From the NCBI GenBank assembly GCA_021325235.1, contig JAJPHN010000025.1, positions 583,004-647,003 on the forward strand: a stretch of 64,000 bases of DNA, read 5' to 3'. This document shows, one piece after another, positions 30,161 to 38,198 of this stretch (position 1 is the stretch's first letter; the number at the start of each line of letters is the position of its first letter). The DNA comes from Terriglobia bacterium. Its GTDB lineage: Bacteria; Acidobacteriota; Terriglobia; Bryobacterales; Bryobacteraceae. The notes beneath the pieces are model-generated. The model saw only the letters and a list, made by a program, of their open reading frames with translations, ran no database searches and was not told the DNA's origin. The position numbers and the translations under genes were made by a program.

Positions 30161-30987
30161 TGAATCGACGCGAATATCTGAAAACGACAGCGAGCTTGTT
30201 TGCCGCCAATCTGCTGCGCGCACAGGAATACAAGATCGGAGCCGCGGATATTAAGCTCGGGGTCGCTTCCTACTCGTTCCGCAAATTCTCGCGCGCGCAA
30301 GCGATTGAGATGACCAAGCAGCTGGGGACGCCTTATCTGAACATCAAGGATTTTCATCTGAGCCTGACGGCGACTCCGGCCGAAATTGCGGCGGCTCGGA
30401 AAGAATTTGCCGATGCGGGAATCATTATCGTCGGTTGCGGCAACATCAGCTTCAGTAAAGACGATGAAAAGGACATCCGGCAGAAGTTCGAGTATGCGAA
30501 GATGCTTGGCTCGCCGCTGATCGTCTGTGCGCCGACCGCGGTGACGCTGCCAAAGCTCGAGAAATTCGTGCGCGAGTACAACATCAAGATCGCGGTGCAT
30601 AACCACGGGCCCGAAGACAAGAACTTCCCCACCCCGCAGAGCGTGCTGGCACTTGTGAAGAACATGGATCCGCGCTGCGGGCTGTGCATCGACGTCGGGC
30701 ATACGGCGCGAACTGGTGTGGATCTTGTATCGACGATTGCCGAAGCCGGGCCGCGGCTCCTCGATATGCATATCAAGGATCTGGCCGATCCGAAGGCTAA
30801 GGATTCGCAGGTGCCGGTGGGAGAAGGAAAACTCCCGATTCGGGGGATTTTCGATCAGCTGGTGAAAATGGGCTATCGCGGCTCAGTGAATCTGGAATAC
30901 GAGATCGACGAGATGAATCCGATGCCGGGCATGCAGAAGAGTTTTACGTATATGCGCGGCGTGCTGAAGAGCTTGCAGTCGGCGTAA
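30160..30987 (+). CDS. Sugar phosphate isomerase/epimerase-like TIM-barrel protein with Tat leader
   Basis: AP-endonuclease-2-type barrel (xylose-isomerase-like), probably exported. The N-terminus MNRREYLKTTASLFAANLLRA is a Tat-type leader (RREYLK). The barrel contains SYSFRKFSRAQAIEM, KIAVHNHGPED, LCIDVGHTART and LLDMHIKDL, with VNLEYEID near the end; the His, Asp and Glu residues here would bind a divalent metal. Length 275. It is coupled to the ABC exporter. Acidobacteria and Planctomycetes have many exported proteins of this type, and the substrate cannot be read from the sequence. Confidence 0.8.
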   Translation: MNRREYLKTTASLFAANLLRAQEYKIGAADIKLGVASYSFRKFSRAQAIEMTKQLGTPYLNIKDFHLSLTATPAEIAAARKEFADAGIIIVGCGNISFSKDDEKDIRQKFEYAKMLGSPLIVCAPTAVTLPKLEKFVREYNIKIAVHNHGPEDKNFPTPQSVLALVKNMDPRCGLCIDVGHTARTGVDLVSTIAEAGPRLLDMHIKDLADPKAKDSQVPVGEGKLPIRGIFDQLVKMGYRGSVNLEYEIDEMNPMPGMQKSFTYMRGVLKSLQSA

Positions 30988-31004
30988 CGGGGCGGGTACG
31001 GTCC

Positions 31005-31212
31005 TCAGTTGCCGAGCTCTATTTCCACAAAATTCTGGCGGATCGAGCTCGGGCTGGAGTGGAACGGTAAGAATATGGTTGCTGCCGTAACCGCTCGATA
31101 CATGCCATGAGCTGAGCCAGGCGCGGAGTTTCATGCTGAGCCCAACGTCCTGCCGGGCGTTGTCCTTCCAGAAATCGATCTTGACATCTTTAATCTTGTC
31201 GCGCGTGGGCAA
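31005..31212 (-). pseudogene. Fragmentary coding remnant, minus strand
   Basis: A TTG-initiated frame from 31212 reads coding-like DKIKDVKIDFWKDNARQD and SMKLRAWLSSWHVSSGYG, then near 31080 the coding-like sequence shifts frame, continuing as FLPFHSSPSSIRQNFVEIEL and a stop at 31005-31007. No family recognised. Both the frame change and the short length suggest a decayed gene or gene fragment. Confidence 0.3.
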
Positions 31213-31678
31213 ATGGCAAAGCTCAAAAACTGCTTCACCGTGGCAAACGGCGCGACCTCCTCGCTTCCTCCGATCTTTATGAGCAGCCGCCCTCCCCGGT
31301 GTACCGATTCGGCTCCGCGGACGGGAAACTTGAACTGCAATTGCCCAAGGATCCGAAAGAATTTCGCAAGTCTGCGAGCACTGCAGAGTTGGTTTCGGAT
31401 GGAGAAGCGGAAGACCATCAATTTCTCCGGTTTCGTAACGGCAATATTAGCTAGGTCGTGTACGGTGGCACATCCAGGCGTTCGGAAATCCAGGGCGTCG
31501 CGGTTCTTAAGGGCGAACGGCTCGTCGAGAAATTTCCATGCGACGGCATCCGAGCGCGTTTGCTCTGCCGAGAACCGATCAAGGCCCGATGGGCATTCCG
31601 ATAGAACCCGACGCCGAGGCCAAACGGATCTGGAAGGCAATCAGCGAGCCCGTTCACAAGAGCCGAGCTCAGTAGCAC
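31203..31678 (+). pseudogene. Degraded gene of unknown family
   Basis: One frame reads coding-like text from about 31206 (LLASSDLYEQPPSPVYRFG, then KLELQLPKDPKEFRKSA and EDHQFLRFRNGNI), hits a TAG at 31452-31454, and continues in the same frame (VYGGTSRRSEIQGVAVLKGE, then RLVEKFPCDGIRARL). Near 31585 it shifts to another frame (MGIPIEPDAEAKRIWKAISE) that stops at 31676-31678. This is the pattern of a gene with one nonsense and one frameshift change. I do not recognise the family. The 735-bp stretch between the isomerase and the histidine kinase holds only this and the minus-strand fragment. Confidence 0.4.
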
Positions 31679-31723
31679 GTGGGGTGGTTCCGGTAGCTCG
31701 TGAGAATTGACACGTGAGCTCTT

Positions 31724-33058
31724 TCAGACAATGCTGTGCGGGTGTTCGGGAATTTCCAGCCGCGTTTCGGTGCCGTGTCCGGGCTCGCTCGCAACCGTCA
31801 TCCGATAGTTCCCACCAAACACCACACGCAAACGTTCGTTCACATTGCTCACGCCAATACCGGAATTGAAAATCCGATCCAGCTTATCTTCGGCAATACC
31901 GATCCCGTCGTCTTCGATGGAAATATGGAGCCGTGAGCCCTCGAGCCAGGCGCGCAATCGAATCGTTCCGCCATCAATCTTGCTCGCCAGCCCATGCCGG
32001 ATCGAATTTTCAACAATCGGCTGCAGAATCATGCTCGGCACGAGGCGGTCGAGCGCCCCGGGTTCGATCTCTTTGGTGAAACGCAGCTTATCGCCGAAGC
32101 GCACCATTTCGATGGCGAGGTAATCGTCGATGAACGAAATTTCCTCGCGCAGTGGTGAGAGGTTTTCCGTTTTACGCAGCAGGCGGCGAAGGATATTCGA
32201 GAGCTTGTAGATCATGCTGCGGGCGCGGTCCGGGTCGAGGCGAACGAGAGTGGAAACGGAGTTGAGCGTATTGAAGAGAAAGTGAGGGTTGATCTGATTG
32301 GTGAGCGCGGCCAGGTGCGCTTCCGCCAGACGCGTGCGCTGAATTTCTAGCAAGCGCTCAGCGCGAAAGCTGCTCCAGACGCGAATGGGAAGTGAAACCG
32401 CGAAGAGCGTTGTTACACACGAGAGGACGACCAGGGAGAGCGTCGGCGGAACACCCTCAAATAGGAAAAACGTATTGTGCTTCTTGAACTCGGCTTCGAC
32501 GCCCCAGCGCAGCAGCTCGATCGTGATCACGAGCGCATTGCAGATCAGGTTGAAAGCAGCGAGCTTCACAACGCGCGCATCGATGGCGAGCCGGTTGAAG
32601 CGCAGGATCTGTTTCAAGAATCGATAGAGATTCAGATCGACAAAAGGAGAGAAATACCAGATGTCTTCGCGGCGCGGTGCCAGGTCGTGCATGAGCCCGC
32701 CGATAATGCCGGCCGCGGCAAATAGGGGCATGGACATCCATTTGCTCTGAAACATATCGGGCAGCGAAACGCAAAGACCGGTGACAAGCCCGCTCACGTA
32801 GCCGCCAAGAAAGCCGGCGATCGTAGCGCCCTCGAGTGCTAGATCGATCGCGGGATATTGCTTTGCAAGCGCGCTGACGGCGGCGCTGGCGCCAAAGAGC
32901 GTGGAGAAGATGAAAGCGAGCTGCAGGCGGTCGGCGACGGTGCGGTCGTCGCGCAGCAAAATCTTTTGAATGCGCGCGAACCGCATGAGGATGCTGGCGA
33001 TCGAAGCCGACACCGCGACCTTGATCAGCAGCGCGGCAAGTTGTTGTTGCGTCACCAT
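31724..33058 (-). CDS. LytS-type sensor histidine kinase
   Basis: Membrane sensor kinase of the His_kinase/LytTR class. The N-terminal half (about 1-215) has several hydrophobic helices in the 5TM-LYT style (GGYVSGLVTGLCVSL, AAAGIIGGLMHDL). The kinase domain has the phospho-acceptor His in NPHFLFNTLNS (about 258), IVENSIRHG (N box) and EDDGIGI/GIGVSNVNERL (G boxes). Length 444. The usual partner, a LytTR response regulator, is not next to it: the neighbours are the degraded region and divergent ribA. Confidence 0.88.
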   Translation of the reverse strand: MVTQQQLAALLIKVAVSASIASILMRFARIQKILLRDDRTVADRLQLAFIFSTLFGASAAVSALAKQYPAIDLALEGATIAGFLGGYVSGLVTGLCVSLPDMFQSKWMSMPLFAAAGIIGGLMHDLAPRREDIWYFSPFVDLNLYRFLKQILRFNRLAIDARVVKLAAFNLICNALVITIELLRWGVEAEFKKHNTFFLFEGVPPTLSLVVLSCVTTLFAVSLPIRVWSSFRAERLLEIQRTRLAEAHLAALTNQINPHFLFNTLNSVSTLVRLDPDRARSMIYKLSNILRRLLRKTENLSPLREEISFIDDYLAIEMVRFGDKLRFTKEIEPGALDRLVPSMILQPIVENSIRHGLASKIDGGTIRLRAWLEGSRLHISIEDDGIGIAEDKLDRIFNSGIGVSNVNERLRVVFGGNYRMTVASEPGHGTETRLEIPEHPHSIV

Positions 33059-33084
33059 CTCGGAAGCGAAGTGTTCGGCGCTCC

Positions 33085-33090
33085 TATAAT
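33085..33090 (+). promoter_or_regulatory. Candidate -10 element for ribA-hutH
   Basis: A perfect TATAAT lies 63 nt before the preferred ribA start, in the short divergent gap between the LytS kinase and ribA. I see no good -35 at the ideal spacing, so it is a partial promoter call. Confidence 0.4.
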
Positions 33091-33152
33091 AAAGGGGAAA
33101 ACGCGCATTTCAGCTCGTGCGTGTTCCGCGACAGCGGGCGCCAGGAATTTCT

Positions 33153-33755
33153 TTGTCAGAACTCAAACTTATCAAGGCGGCGGAGGCGGACTTTCCGAGC
33201 CGGTTCGGCCACTTTCGCATTTACGGCTTTGAAGGACAGCGCGCGGATGGATCGGAAGAAGCCGTCGTGTTAAGACTCGGCGATGTTTCTGCGGAAGCGG
33301 GCGCGCCGCTGGTGCGCATTCATTCGCAGTGTCTGACCGGCGATGTGCTGCATAGCCTGCGCTGCGACTGCCGCTCGCAGCTGGAGCTTGCACTTGATGC
33401 GATCACAAGTGAAGGCCGCGGTCTGCTCATTTATGAAGCACAGGAAGGGCGGGGGATCGGGCTGCTGAATAAGCTGCGTGCCTATGAACTGCAGGACAAG
33501 GGTCTCGATACCGTGGAAGCGAACGAGAAGCTTGGGTTTGCTGCCGACTTACGGGATTACGCGCTGCCCGCGGCGATCCTGCTGCATTTCGGCGTTCGCG
33601 AAGTGCGATTACTTTCGAATAATCCGGATAAAGTGAAGGCGCTCGAAGAGGCGGGGGTTAAGGTGGTCGAGCGCGCTCCGATCGTTGCGCCCCCGCTGGC
33701 GACTACGGCCGAATATCTGCGCACGAAGCGCGAGAAGCTGGGGCATTTGTTCTAA
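33153..33755 (+). CDS. ribA: GTP cyclohydrolase II
   Basis: First step of riboflavin synthesis: GTP to 2,5-diamino-6-ribosylamino-4-pyrimidinone 5'-phosphate. Zinc ligands lie in RIHSQCLTGDVLHSLRCDC; the GTP-binding and catalytic motifs are YEAQEGRGIGLLNKLRAY and RLLSNNPDKVKAL. Start taken at TTG 33153 (200 residues), which has AGGAA 4 nt upstream and gives the family-usual length; GTG 33117 opens the same frame. It is the stand-alone RibA form rather than the RibBA fusion. hutH follows after 6 nt, an unusual pairing. Confidence 0.95.
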   Translation: MSELKLIKAAEADFPSRFGHFRIYGFEGQRADGSEEAVVLRLGDVSAEAGAPLVRIHSQCLTGDVLHSLRCDCRSQLELALDAITSEGRGLLIYEAQEGRGIGLLNKLRAYELQDKGLDTVEANEKLGFAADLRDYALPAAILLHFGVREVRLLSNNPDKVKALEEAGVKVVERAPIVAPPLATTAEYLRTKREKLGHLF

Positions 33756-33761
33756 CTGCGC

Positions 33762-35270
33762 ATGCTGCAATTAGACGGGCAGCGGCTTTCGCTTGAAGAG
33801 ATCGATGCGGTGGCGAGCGGCAGAATATCTGTGGAACTCGCCGATGCCGCTCGGCTGCGTGTGCGTGCGGCGCGCGAAGTAATCGAGGCGGTGGTGCGCG
33901 AGAAGCGCGTCGTGTATGGCGTGAACACGGGCTTCGGCAAGCTCTCCGATGTGCACATTCCTGCTTCGGATCTGGAGCAGTTGCAGTTGAACCTAGTGCG
34001 CAGCCATTGCTGCGGCGTTGGCAATCCGCTTTCGGAAGCCGAGACGCGCGCCATGATGCTGCTGCGAGCCAATGTGCTGGCGCGCGGAAACAGCGGCTGC
34101 CGCGTGGAAGTGATCGAGACGCTGCTGGCGATGCTCGAGCGCGGTGTGCATCCGCGCATTCCCGAGAAAGGATCGGTGGGCGCGAGCGGCGATCTGGCTC
34201 CTCTGGCGCATCTGGCGCTCGGCTTGATTGGGGAAGCCATCGTGCGCTGGGGCAGCGTGGATAGACCAGCTGCAGACGCCTTACGCGAGGCCGGCATTGC
34301 ACCGCTTCGGCTGGCCGCGAAGGAAGGACTGGCGCTGCTTAACGGCACGCAGGCAATGGCCGCAGTCGGTGGTCTTGCGATCCGGCGCGCACAACGGGTC
34401 GCGCGGCTTGCGGATCTCGCAGGCGCCATGACGCTCGAAGGACTGCTCGGTACGCCCAGTGCATTCGATCCGCGAATTCACCAGGTGCGTCCACATGCCG
34501 GCCAGGTTGCCTCGGCGGCGCATCTGCGCGAATTGCTAGACGATAGCGAGATCCGGCGCTCGCACCTGGTGGGCGATCCGCGTGTGCAGGATGCCTACAG
34601 TCTGCGCTGCATGCCGCAGGTGCACGGCGCGGTCCGCGGGGCACTCGAGCATGCGCGCGAAGTTATTGAGCTCGAAACCGGTGCGGCGACCGATAATCCG
34701 CTGGTGTTCGAAGACGGTTCAGTTCTGAGCGGCGGCAATTTTCACGGCGCGCCGCTGGCGATGGCGATGGATTATGCCGCGATTGCGGTCACTGATCTCA
34801 TCAGCATCGGCGAGCGCCGCATCGACCGGCTCGTCAACCCCGATGTGAACGAAGGATTGCCGCCCTTTCTAAGCGCGCATCCGGGACTCTCGTCGGGCTT
34901 CATGATCGCGCAGGTGTGCGCAGTGGCGCTGCTCAATGAAGCGAAGGTGCTGGCGCATCCGGCGAGCGTGGACAACGTGCCGACCTCGGGCGATAAAGAG
35001 GACCACGTCTCGATGGGCATGACGGCGGCTCTGAAGCTTCGCCAGATTGCGACGAATGCGGAACAGGTGCTGGCGATCGAGCTGATTGCGGCCGCTGAAG
35101 CGCTCGATTACCGGCTGCCGCTGCGCTCGTCTGCGCCGATCGAAAAGGCGCGGGGCTTGGTGCGCGGCATGGTGCCGCGGCTCACTGCCGATCGCGCATT
35201 GTCGGCGGATATCGAGAGAGTCGCGGATGCAGTACGTACTGGCGCTTTCGACCAGTTTGCGGACTGGTAG
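33762..35270 (+). CDS. hutH: Histidine ammonia-lyase
   Basis: Deaminates histidine to urocanate. The MIO prosthetic group would form from Ala-Ser-Gly in GSVGASGDLAPLAHL (about 140). The signatures YGVNTGFG, NLVRSHCCGVG (active-site His) and SGDKEDHVSMG (Glu typical of HAL) favour histidine over tyrosine or phenylalanine lyases. Length 502 is normal. No hutU, hutI or hutG is nearby, so the rest of the degradation pathway is elsewhere or absent. It follows ribA by 6 nt and precedes the tRNA gene. Confidence 0.93.
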   Translation: MLQLDGQRLSLEEIDAVASGRISVELADAARLRVRAAREVIEAVVREKRVVYGVNTGFGKLSDVHIPASDLEQLQLNLVRSHCCGVGNPLSEAETRAMMLLRANVLARGNSGCRVEVIETLLAMLERGVHPRIPEKGSVGASGDLAPLAHLALGLIGEAIVRWGSVDRPAADALREAGIAPLRLAAKEGLALLNGTQAMAAVGGLAIRRAQRVARLADLAGAMTLEGLLGTPSAFDPRIHQVRPHAGQVASAAHLRELLDDSEIRRSHLVGDPRVQDAYSLRCMPQVHGAVRGALEHAREVIELETGAATDNPLVFEDGSVLSGGNFHGAPLAMAMDYAAIAVTDLISIGERRIDRLVNPDVNEGLPPFLSAHPGLSSGFMIAQVCAVALLNEAKVLAHPASVDNVPTSGDKEDHVSMGMTAALKLRQIATNAEQVLAIELIAAAEALDYRLPLRSSAPIEKARGLVRGMVPRLTADRALSADIERVADAVRTGAFDQFADW

Positions 35271-35316
35271 AGTCGATATAAGCATTTACAGGATGCTGAC
35301 TCCAATCGTTTGCTGC

Positions 35317-35389
35317 GGGCCCTTAGCTCAGCGGTTAGAGCAGAGGACTCATAATCCTTTGGTCGTAGGTTCGAATCCTACAGGGCCCA
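35317..35389 (+). tRNA. tRNA-Ile2 (anticodon CAU, lysidine-modified)
   Basis: 73-nt cloverleaf: acceptor GGGCCCT/AGGGCCC with discriminator A, D arm TAGCTCAGCGGTTAGAGCA, anticodon arm GAGGA-CTCATAA-TCCTT, T arm GTAGG-TTCGAAT-CCTAC. CCA is not encoded. The CAU anticodon could mean Met, but the body closely resembles the bacterial tRNA-Ile2 that TilS modifies (CTCATAA loop, TTAGCTCAG D arm, GGTCG variable region), not elongator or initiator Met tRNA. A TATAAG at 35277-35282 could be its -10 element. Confidence 0.92.
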
Positions 35390-35416
35390 CGAAGTTCGAG
35401 TGGTAAAAGAAATCAG

Positions 35417-37126
35417 ATGAAGTGGACCCGAAGGCAGGCGCTCGGAATGATGGCGGGCGCTGGATTGCTCCCTGCGCTGGCACGGCGCGCGCTCGCTGAC
35501 ACCCCGCCGTTGTTTGAAGAGATTCCGACTTCTTCGAGCGGCATCGAATGGGTGCACGATAATGCCATGTCGCCGGAGCGCTATCTACCGGAGACACTGG
35601 GGCCGGGCTGCGCCTTTCTCGACTTCGATAACGACGGCTGGATGGATATTTATCTGGTCAACAGCGGCCCGTGCGATTTCTGGAAGCCGCCCAAGCCGAT
35701 TCGCAACGCGCTCTACAAGAACAATCGCGACGGCACGTTTACCGACGTGACCGAGCGCGCGGGCGTGCCGGGAGGAACGTTCGGCATGGGGGTAGCTGTC
35801 GGCGATTTCGACAACGATGGCTGGCCGGACATGCTGGTCACGTCGTACGGCAAGTGTGTTCTCTACAGGAACAATCGCAACGGCACGTTCAGCGATGTGA
35901 CCGACAAGGCAGGTGTCGCAACACCGGGCTGGACGACGAGCGCCGTCTGGTTCGATTACGACAACGACGGCAAACTCGATCTGTTTATCTGCAGCTTTGT
36001 CGACTATTCGGGCGGCCATAAGTTCGAGTGCGGCGACAACAAAATCGGCAAGCATTACTACTGCATTCCGCGCGTCTTCAAGGGCACCGCAAGCTTTCTG
36101 TATCACAACAACGGCGACGGCACGTTTACCGATGTGACGAAGGGCACCGACATTGCGAAGTCAATCGGAAAAGGGCTGGGCGTGGTCGCGACCGACATCA
36201 ACAACGATGGGCGCATGGATCTCTTTGTCGCGAACGACACGGTGCAGAACTTCCTGTATGTGAATCGCGGGCCGGGTCCGAACGGGACGTGGAAATGGGA
36301 AGAGATTGCGCTCCAGGCCGAAGTGGCGTTCAGCGAAAACGGCCAGCCGCGCTCGGGCATGGGGGTCGATGCGGCGGATGTCAACGACGACGGCTGGCAG
36401 GATCTGTTCGTGGCCAACGTCGATCAGGAGATGTTCTCGGTTTATCAGAACAATAAAGACGAGACGTTTCGTGATACCGCGCATACCCAGGGCGTGGCGC
36501 AGGCAACGCGGCTGCTGAGCGGCTGGGGGCTGAAGTACTTCGATTACGACAATGACGGCGAGATCGATCTTTTTCTCGCGAACGGCCATCCGGACGACAT
36601 GATCGATCACTATTCGCAGCAGGTGAAGTACAAAGAGCCGCTGCTGCTGTTCCATCACGAAGCCGACGGCAAGCTGCACAATGTGAGCGATCAAGCGGGT
36701 CCGGCGTTTCAGCGCATGTATCCGGCGCGCGGTCTGGCGGTGGGTGACTACAACAACGACGGCGCCATCGACGTGCTCATCTGCAACAACGGCGGCGCCC
36801 CACTGCTGCTCAAAAATAACGCGGCGAAAGGCAACAACTGGCTAGGCATCAAGCTGGAAGGCGTGAACTGCAATAAGGATGCCATCGGCGCGCGCATTGC
36901 ATGGACGGCCGGCGGAAAAAAGCGCTCACGTTTGAAAAACAACGGCGGCAGTTATCTTTCATCCCACGATCCGCGCGAAGTACTTGGCCTCGGCAAAGCG
37001 GAAAGAATCGAGCTGCTCGAGATTCACTGGCCAGCTCCAAGCAAGCAGGTGGACCGCTTCACCGACGTGCCGCTCAATCGTTACGTCAAGATCGTGGAAG
37101 GGAAGGGGATTACTCCGTACCTGTAA
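35417..37126 (+). CDS. CRTAC1-type protein with FG-GAP/VCBS repeats and ASPIC/UnbV domain, Tat leader
   Basis: Exported repeat protein. The leader [19 protein letters not shown] is Tat-like (residues 4-22). Seven or so Ca-binding propeller repeats follow, each with an FDxDNDGxxD core: [94 protein letters not shown] and [16 protein letters not shown]. The C-terminus ([10 protein letters not shown] to the end) is the ASPIC/UnbV domain. Length 569. Function in bacteria is unclear. Its 3' end overlaps the convergent next gene by 17 nt. Confidence 0.88.
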   Translation: MKWTRRQALGMMAGAGLLPALARRALADTPPLFEEIPTSSSGIEWVHDNAMSPERYLPETLGPGCAFLDFDNDGWMDIYLVNSGPCDFWKPPKPIRNALYKNNRDGTFTDVTERAGVPGGTFGMGVAVGDFDNDGWPDMLVTSYGKCVLYRNNRNGTFSDVTDKAGVATPGWTTSAVWFDYDNDGKLDLFICSFVDYSGGHKFECGDNKIGKHYYCIPRVFKGTASFLYHNNGDGTFTDVTKGTDIAKSIGKGLGVVATDINNDGRMDLFVANDTVQNFLYVNRGPGPNGTWKWEEIALQAEVAFSENGQPRSGMGVDAADVNDDGWQDLFVANVDQEMFSVYQNNKDETFRDTAHTQGVAQATRLLSGWGLKYFDYDNDGEIDLFLANGHPDDMIDHYSQQVKYKEPLLLFHHEADGKLHNVSDQAGPAFQRMYPARGLAVGDYNNDGAIDVLICNNGGAPLLLKNNAAKGNNWLGIKLEGVNCNKDAIGARIAWTAGGKKRSRLKNNGGSYLSSHDPREVLGLGKAERIELLEIHWPAPSKQVDRFTDVPLNRYVKIVEGKGITPYL

Positions 37127-37721
37127 TCTTCAGGTTGCGGAAGTCGGCGGTCTCGTCAAACGAGCCCAGCCCGACGCGGCCGGAGGTGAGACTGAGATCG
37201 ACAGCGTGCAGCGCGGGAATTTCATGCCCCTCGACACTCACGCGCGCTTCGCCGGTAGCGCCACTCCACTCGAGCAGGACGTGATACCAACGATTAGTTT
37301 CTGAAAACGACGCCGGGCCCGCTTCGTTGCTGATGCGAACGCGCTCGCCGCCGTAGACGTGGAAGATGCCGTTGTGGTGCGGCTCCTTGCTCGCAGTGTC
37401 GATGGAAAGATGGGCATAATCGAAATGCGCCGGATCGCGATAGGCGAACACAATCATGAGAGAGCGCTGATGGGGACGGGCGTCGACTTCGATTTTCACG
37501 CTGCGGTAAGCGGGCGTCTCAGTGACGGCAAATTGAATCGGGCGCCGCGGGCCGGGTAACGGCTCGCGCGGGGTCGCGAGTGTCAAAACCTGCTCGCCGT
37601 TCTCGTCGCCCACCCGCCAGTCCGAGGCATTCACGACGTGCCATGTTTTTCGGAAAACCTGCAGGGTGTCAGCAGCGCCCAGAGCCGAGGCTGCCAGCAG
37701 CAGAAGCGCACACAATCGCAT
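37110..37721 (-). CDS. Secreted LamG/DUF1080-like jelly-roll protein
   Basis: Probable carbohydrate-binding or hydrolase-like domain in the periplasm. Start placed at ATG 37721 (203 residues), giving a clean signal peptide [21 protein letters not shown] 37739 adds six residues. The body is all-beta in pattern, with [42 protein letters not shown] and [16 protein letters not shown], typical of concanavalin-like domains of the 3-keto-disaccharide hydrolase group. It converges on and overlaps the CRTAC1 gene and is divergent from rlmH. Confidence 0.7.
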   Translation of the reverse strand: MRLCALLLLAASALGAADTLQVFRKTWHVVNASDWRVGDENGEQVLTLATPREPLPGPRRPIQFAVTETPAYRSVKIEVDARPHQRSLMIVFAYRDPAHFDYAHLSIDTASKEPHHNGIFHVYGGERVRISNEAGPASFSETNRWYHVLLEWSGATGEARVSVEGHEIPALHAVDLSLTSGRVGLGSFDETADFRNLKITGTE

Positions 37722-37737
37722 GGCCGTATCGTAAAGC

Positions 37738-38157
37738 ATGCGCGTGTATCTCTATTTCATCGGCAAGCCGCGCGATGTGCATGCGAACGCAATAGCGGCG
37801 GAGTTTGTAAAGCGTTCGTCGCGATATACGGCCTGCGAGATGCGCGAGATTTCGCCCGAGCGCTTCGACTTGTTTGCGCGCCATACCGCTGCGCGCAAGA
37901 TTTTTCTCGATCCGGCCGGCCGGGCGATGAATTCAGCGGATTTTACGAAACTTATGGCGGACGGGGAGCAGGCCGGACAGGAGCTCGTGTTCTTAATTGG
38001 TGGTCACGACGGTCTGCCGGTGGAATGGAGGCCGCGCGCTGATCTGCTGCTCTCGCTTTCACCCATGACGTTCCCGCATGAGCTGGCGAGGGCCATGCTC
38101 GCCGAACAAATCTATCGTGCGTTTACCACACTGCGCGGACATCCGTATCCCAGATAG
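37738..38157 (+). CDS. rlmH: 23S rRNA (pseudouridine1915-N3)-methyltransferase RlmH
   Basis: SPOUT-class methyltransferase acting on helix 69 of the assembled ribosome. The C-terminal trefoil-knot signature is clear: FLIGGHDGLP and LSLSPMTFPHELARAMLAEQ followed by IYRAFTTLRGHPYPR. The N-terminus is more divergent than in E. coli (VYLYFIGKPRDVHANAI), as is common outside Proteobacteria. Length 139 (family about 155). It is divergent from the LamG-like gene and convergent with RNase J. Confidence 0.93.
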   Translation: MRVYLYFIGKPRDVHANAIAAEFVKRSSRYTACEMREISPERFDLFARHTAARKIFLDPAGRAMNSADFTKLMADGEQAGQELVFLIGGHDGLPVEWRPRADLLLSLSPMTFPHELARAMLAEQIYRAFTTLRGHPYPR

Positions 38158-38198
38158 CCGTCAGCGCTCAGCCGTCAGCAAACAGCTTCCAGCTTCAG
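38156..38198. repeat. Short degenerate CAGC-rich repeat in a convergent gap
   Basis: AGCCGTCAGC occurs twice (38156-38165 and 38170-38179), then CAGCTTCCAGCTTCAG follows. The stretch fills the 37-bp gap between rlmH and RNase J and just enters both genes. Confidence 0.5.

Noticed and set aside
31213..31710. 165-residue plus-strand ORF in the degraded region
   Set aside because: Ser/Arg-rich frame with no protein-like pattern; the neighbouring frame shows better coding text, interrupted by a stop and a shift.
35317..35389. tRNA read as tRNA-Met because of its CAU anticodon
   Set aside because: Body sequence matches tRNA-Ile2 and tilS is present.
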